Source of the DNA: Thermoanaerobacterales bacterium
GTDB lineage: Bacteria > Bacillota > Thermosediminibacteria > Thermosediminibacterales > Tepidanaerobacteraceae
Direction of reading: 5' to 3'
Assembly: GCA_012839145.1 (NCBI GenBank)
Contig: DUNY01000209.1
Span: 1-12,054 of the forward strand
DNA length: 12,054 bases
Shown here: piece after piece, positions 9,361 to 12,054 of the stretch
Layout: every line of letters starts with the position of its first letter
How positions within the stretch are numbered: the stretch's first letter is position 1
The notes under the pieces: generated by a model
Told to the model about the DNA's origin: nothing
The model's input: only the letters and a program-made list of their open reading frames with translations
The model's database searches: none
Translations under genes and position numbers: made by a program

Positions 9361-9580
9361 CCTCCATAAGTTCATTAACTGTCAGGCGCAGACGCCCACC
9401 GCCCCAGATAACATAATCGCCGTCGGTTGTGGCGGTTTTGAAGAATTCTTCATCAGCAAGCTCAGCGTATTTCATGGCGTGCAACTTGCAGGAAATGTCT
9501 ACTATAACAGTGCTTCCCCCCTTCATTTCCATCAACAGCCGATAGTCCTTCATAGGTACTACTGTTTTTATATAGCTCAT
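9344..9580 (-). CDS. DUF2442 domain-containing small protein
   Basis: A 78-residue protein spanning one domain. The pattern DYRLLMEMKGGSTVIVDIS, then FFKTATTDGDYVIWGGG and a C-terminal hydrophobic stretch, fits the DUF2442 layout (strand, 'dY.L...F.dG....D', 'F..v..d...i.W'). The function of this family is not established; members are often encoded beside DUF4160 proteins, but no such partner is visible here. I chose ATG at 9580 because AAAGGGGG (9588-9595) lies 7 bases upstream of it. An in-frame TTG at 9604 would add eight residues but overlaps the terminator U-run, and the ATG at 9586 is too close to the site. No signal peptide or membrane segment is seen, so it is probably cytoplasmic. 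It lies 111 bases downstream of the LuxR-type gene, with a terminator between them. Confidence 0.75.
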   Translation of the reverse strand: MSYIKTVVPMKDYRLLMEMKGGSTVIVDISCKLHAMKYAELADEEFFKTATTDGDYVIWGGGRLRLTVNELMEVVLLG

Positions 9581-9587
9581 ACACATG

Positions 9588-9595
9588 CCCCCTTT
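9588..9595 (-). promoter_or_regulatory. Ribosome binding site of the DUF2442 gene
   Basis: AAAGGGGG on the minus strand, 7 bases before ATG 9578-9580. It decides between three in-frame start candidates (9604 TTG, 9586 ATG, 9580 ATG) in favour of 9580. Confidence 0.6.
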
Positions 9596-9608
9596 CACCA
9601 ACAAATAG

Positions 9609-9649
9609 AAAAAATCCCATCCTATAGTTCTACTATAAGATGGGATTTT
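9609..9649 (-). terminator. Rho-independent terminator of the LuxR-family gene
   Basis: Arms 9611-9628 and 9632-9649 form an 18-pair stem with a 3-base loop. On the minus-strand RNA the only irregular pair (9622/9638) is a G-U wobble, whereas on the plus-strand RNA it would be a C-A mismatch, favouring minus-strand use. On the minus strand GATGGGA is followed by a run of six T (9609-9614), then CTATTTG. It lies 43 bases after the TAA of the regulator gene and only about 14 bases before the ribosome binding site of the DUF2442 gene. Confidence 0.8.
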
Positions 9650-9658
9650 GTATTGCGC

Positions 9659-9676
9659 ATCGTCTGAATAGACGAT
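9659..9676. repeat. Perfect 7-base inverted repeat between the regulator stop and the terminator
   Basis: ATCGTCT (9659-9665), loop GAAT, AGACGAT (9670-9676). On the minus strand no U-run follows, so it is probably an accessory stem before the main terminator. On the plus strand it is followed by CTTTTG, but no plus-strand gene ends here. Confidence 0.5.
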
Positions 9677-9691
9677 CTTTTGAAAAAGTTT

Positions 9692-12054
9692 TTATTTCAG
9701 CTTTTCAGCCAGCTTTGCGCGGCGGTCGATTTGAAGTTTTTGAAATATTGCACGTAGATGTGTACGCACCGTGCTCTCGGTCACAACTAGTTTTTTAGCA
9801 ATTTCGCTGTTTCGCAGACCCTCCGCTGCCAATTTCGCCACCTCATACTCCCGTTCGGTAAGATCAGGCGGCAACTCGCCTCGGTAAAATACGTCACGCA
9901 GTGTAAACCAGCCTTCTGAAAATCGTTTCCGGACAGATCTAAATTTGAGCAAAAGCTCGGGATGGTCTCGCTCAATGACCTCATTAACCAATTTTTGAAG
10001 TAACCCGGAATAAGCGGCAAAGGGAGACACCAATCCGTCAGGAAGAGCTCTTCGAGCAGCATGTTCCATAAACTCAGCAGCCTGAACATGGTTGCCTAAA
10101 GCCGTATGGCTTACGGCCAAAAGAAAACATGCAAAAAGATCACAGTATGGAGCCACAAATCCCCCCGGTGGCCGTATGGCCTGTACCGTTCCTATAACCT
10201 TCGCATACTCGCCTTGATGCATAAGAAAACTCAGGTGCACGAACCACGCGCTGAGGGTCATGGCGGGCGGCAAGCATCGTTCTGCAAAATCTGCTTTTTG
10301 CAGCCAATCAGCGATACCAGTCAGGTCCTGAAATTCATTTAGTATAACACCCCGGACAATATCCAAAAGTGCCCGGATGACTGTAGTTTCCTGTCCGTCA
10401 AAAGAAGCTGCCCTTTCCATTGAGGCGTGAGCACGTTCCCAACCGGCTGTATCCGCCTTGTGCAGCGCAATGTGGGCCAGCAAAATGGCCGCACCCAGCT
10501 GGACTACACTCTGCTGCTTGCTTTCAGCAAGGAACGCCGCCTTATAGGCAAGTATTTCCGCATCAGGCAAGTCTCCCCGTTGATAAGCCAGTTCGGCGCG
10601 AAAAAGCGCATCAGCACCGGTTCCGTGACCATTCGTAAGACGCGAATAGATGGCGATATACTCTTCCAGCGCCTCAGCCTCGCGATCGGCCTCACCGGGC
10701 AAAGTGTAAAACTCAGTCAAAGGAGAATAGTTGCCGAAACACCAAAGTGAGGTAGGAAGGATTACTTGAGAGCATCGGTCTCCTAGGAGCGCCGCGGCTC
10801 GCCTAAGAATGGATGTCATCTCCTTTAGTCGGGGAAAACTCCTGAACGAAGAAAGCAGCATCCACTCGCCCAAGATTTGCGAACCGGAATCCGGAACAGA
10901 ACCGCAGGGCAATACTTGACCACCGTTATCAAGCATTGCATGCAATTCATCCATAAGCGCATCAAACTCATTGTTCATCCCAAAAGTAAGGAGCACCCAG
11001 GCAACTCTGAGCATGTTCAGAGTTTGCGCCTTCTTCACGTCCTGCGGGCAATTCTTGGCGATATCAAGAGCCAATTTAATAAAAGGAGCACCGTTTATTG
11101 TCTCAAGAGTCATATGGGAAAGGTCAAGAGATAGCATCCGATCATAGTCTCTGATTTGCATATAGTAGCCCAGTGCCTCGACAGTTTTATCCTCGTCTTT
11201 ACAAAAATCTCCCGCCCGCAGCAGGCATTCACTTTCAAATACGGCTCCGCGCTCCTGACGTTTTTGTATAAGCAACTCTGACAGAATACCGTGCAGCTCA
11301 TACATCCGCTCAGTCGAATTATAACGAATAAACGGACTTGCAAGGGCATCCAGTGCGTATTCCGGCAATGTGCTGCAGCCGATAAGAGCACAGGCCTGCT
11401 GTACGGTGACCATCTCAAAGGGTGACAGATACAAAAGAAACGTTTTCTGCTCTTCAGTCAGCACATCCCATACTAAATGCTCCATAAGTGCCAACACTCC
11501 AGGCGCATCGGAAAGAGTCCCCGTTTCCCGGAAAGCGCAGAGTTGCAAATAAACTGCAATGATCCAGCCTTCAGTATAGCGCTCAACGCCCTGCGCCTCC
11601 ACCGGGGCAATGTTCACACCGGCAAGGGCATAATAACGGCGTATATCTTCAGCATTTAACCGTAAGTCGGAAGTGGTAATATGTAAAAATCCATGACCGA
11701 CAATAACAGCAAGCATATTTCGCTTGAGCATTTGTGTCACGACAATAATATGAAGGCCTTTACCACCATGCTCTAATAGAGCGTTAAAAAAGGCAGGAGA
11801 CAATGCATCCTGTATAAACTGATAATTATCTATGACAAGATAGGTTTCGTGCGTACATCGAATAGACCTTAGAGCATCCACTGCCTCACCGATAGTAGCG
11901 GAGTTTGGGAGTTCATTTTTCAGGAGACGTTTACCTGCATTTCCGTCAATTTTGTCAATCTCCCGACATAAACGTCTAAAACCTACAGCAGGAGCTTCAT
12001 CCGCTGCAGTGAACCAATAGACAGGCGTTTCTCGGGGAAGCTCGGATTCTAAGT
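9692..12054 (-). CDS. MalT/LuxR-family transcriptional regulator (STAND ATPase), 5' end outside window
   Basis: Large signal-responsive transcriptional activator; 786 codons are visible before TAA, and the frame is open from the right edge. The GTG at 11881 is not taken as the start because coding continues upstream (PVYWFTAADEAP, as in MalT-type ATPase domains). Visible residues 1 to about 220 are the distal ATPase module, with the Walker B-like strand TYLVIDNYQ at 70-78; the second acidic residue usual there is Asn. In the later strand IIVVTQ, Gln stands where MalT relatives often have Arg. Walker A is beyond the window. Residues about 240-715 are a helix-rich MalT/TPR-like region likely to sense an inducer. 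The last 61 residues (9695-9877) are a LuxR/GerE helix-turn-helix: DLTEREYEVAKLAAEGLRN, then SEIAKKL and VTESTVRTHL. Relatives are about 850-900 residues, so roughly 60-110 are missing. Its target is unknown. It is richer in G+C than the surface-protein gene in the lines I sampled. Confidence 0.9.
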   Translation of the reverse strand, partial: LESELPRETPVYWFTAADEAPAVGFRRLCREIDKIDGNAGKRLLKNELPNSATIGEAVDALRSIRCTHETYLVIDNYQFIQDALSPAFFNALLEHGGKGLHIIVVTQMLKRNMLAVIVGHGFLHITTSDLRLNAEDIRRYYALAGVNIAPVEAQGVERYTEGWIIAVYLQLCAFRETGTLSDAPGVLALMEHLVWDVLTEEQKTFLLYLSPFEMVTVQQACALIGCSTLPEYALDALASPFIRYNSTERMYELHGILSELLIQKRQERGAVFESECLLRAGDFCKDEDKTVEALGYYMQIRDYDRMLSLDLSHMTLETINGAPFIKLALDIAKNCPQDVKKAQTLNMLRVAWVLLTFGMNNEFDALMDELHAMLDNGGQVLPCGSVPDSGSQILGEWMLLSSFRSFPRLKEMTSILRRAAALLGDRCSQVILPTSLWCFGNYSPLTEFYTLPGEADREAEALEEYIAIYSRLTNGHGTGADALFRAELAYQRGDLPDAEILAYKAAFLAESKQQSVVQLGAAILLAHIALHKADTAGWERAHASMERAASFDGQETTVIRALLDIVRGVILNEFQDLTGIADWLQKADFAERCLPPAMTLSAWFVHLSFLMHQGEYAKVIGTVQAIRPPGGFVAPYCDLFACFLLAVSHTALGNHVQAAEFMEHAARRALPDGLVSPFAAYSGLLQKLVNEVIERDHPELLLKFRSVRKRFSEGWFTLRDVFYRGELPPDLTEREYEVAKLAAEGLRNSEIAKKLVVTESTVRTHLRAIFQKLQIDRRAKLAEKLK

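Noticed and set aside
10106..11134. Overlapping plus-strand frames and alternative minus-strand frames within the regulator gene
   Set aside because: The regulator frame is open over the full span with clear MalT/LuxR content; the others are its shadows with no family resemblance.
11879..11881. GTG as the true start of the LuxR-family regulator
   Set aside because: The frame stays open to the window edge and upstream codons encode recognisable ATPase sequence (VYWFTAAD); no ribosome binding site precedes the GTG.

Overview
The window reads as low-GC, Gram-positive (Bacillota, probably Clostridia-like) chromosomal DNA. Evidence: strong AAGGAGG-type ribosome binding sites, AT-rich codon use in the main gene, a very large secreted surface protein with a Gram-positive style signal peptide, and degenerate copies of a short TGTCACTCTGAG...CTCAGGATGACA palindromic repeat of a type I associate with such genomes. 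Genus cannot be decided from the sequence. All supported genes lie on the minus strand; the plus-strand reading frames look like shadows.

Layout, left to right. Bases 1-9032 hold one giant surface-protein gene, read right to left from a GTG at 9032 and running off the left edge. It is broken by a single-base deletion at about 3957, inside the codon for a conserved tryptophan. The upstream part (1691 codons) carries a signal peptide, an FG-GAP/VCBS-type repeat region, a strand-rich middle domain that may be pore-forming-like, an FN3 domain, Ig-like domains and an MBG-like domain. The downstream part (1319 codons, fully open, no start of its own) continues as an array of InlB-B-like repeats and ends at the window edge in a seven-glycine linker, which usually precedes a cell-surface anchoring module. 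I counted 15 repeats across both parts.

Bases 9033-9343 are non-coding and carry two copies plus one fragment of the palindromic repeat. Bases 9344-9580 encode a small DUF2442-type protein. A strong hairpin with a U-run (9609-9649) sits directly upstream of its ribosome binding site and most likely ends the transcript of the next gene. Bases 9692-12054 hold the 3' part (786 codons) of a large MalT/LuxR-family regulator: the end of a STAND ATPase, a long helical-repeat region and a C-terminal LuxR helix-turn-helix. Its start and Walker A motif lie beyond the right edge.

Functionally, the window is a cell-surface adhesin-like or effector-like giant protein, possibly inactivated or mis-assembled, next to a small protein of unknown role and a signal-responsive activator. 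The regulator could control the neighbouring genes, but this rests only on adjacency and shared orientation. The regulator gene is visibly richer in G+C than the surface-protein gene, so the two may have different histories.
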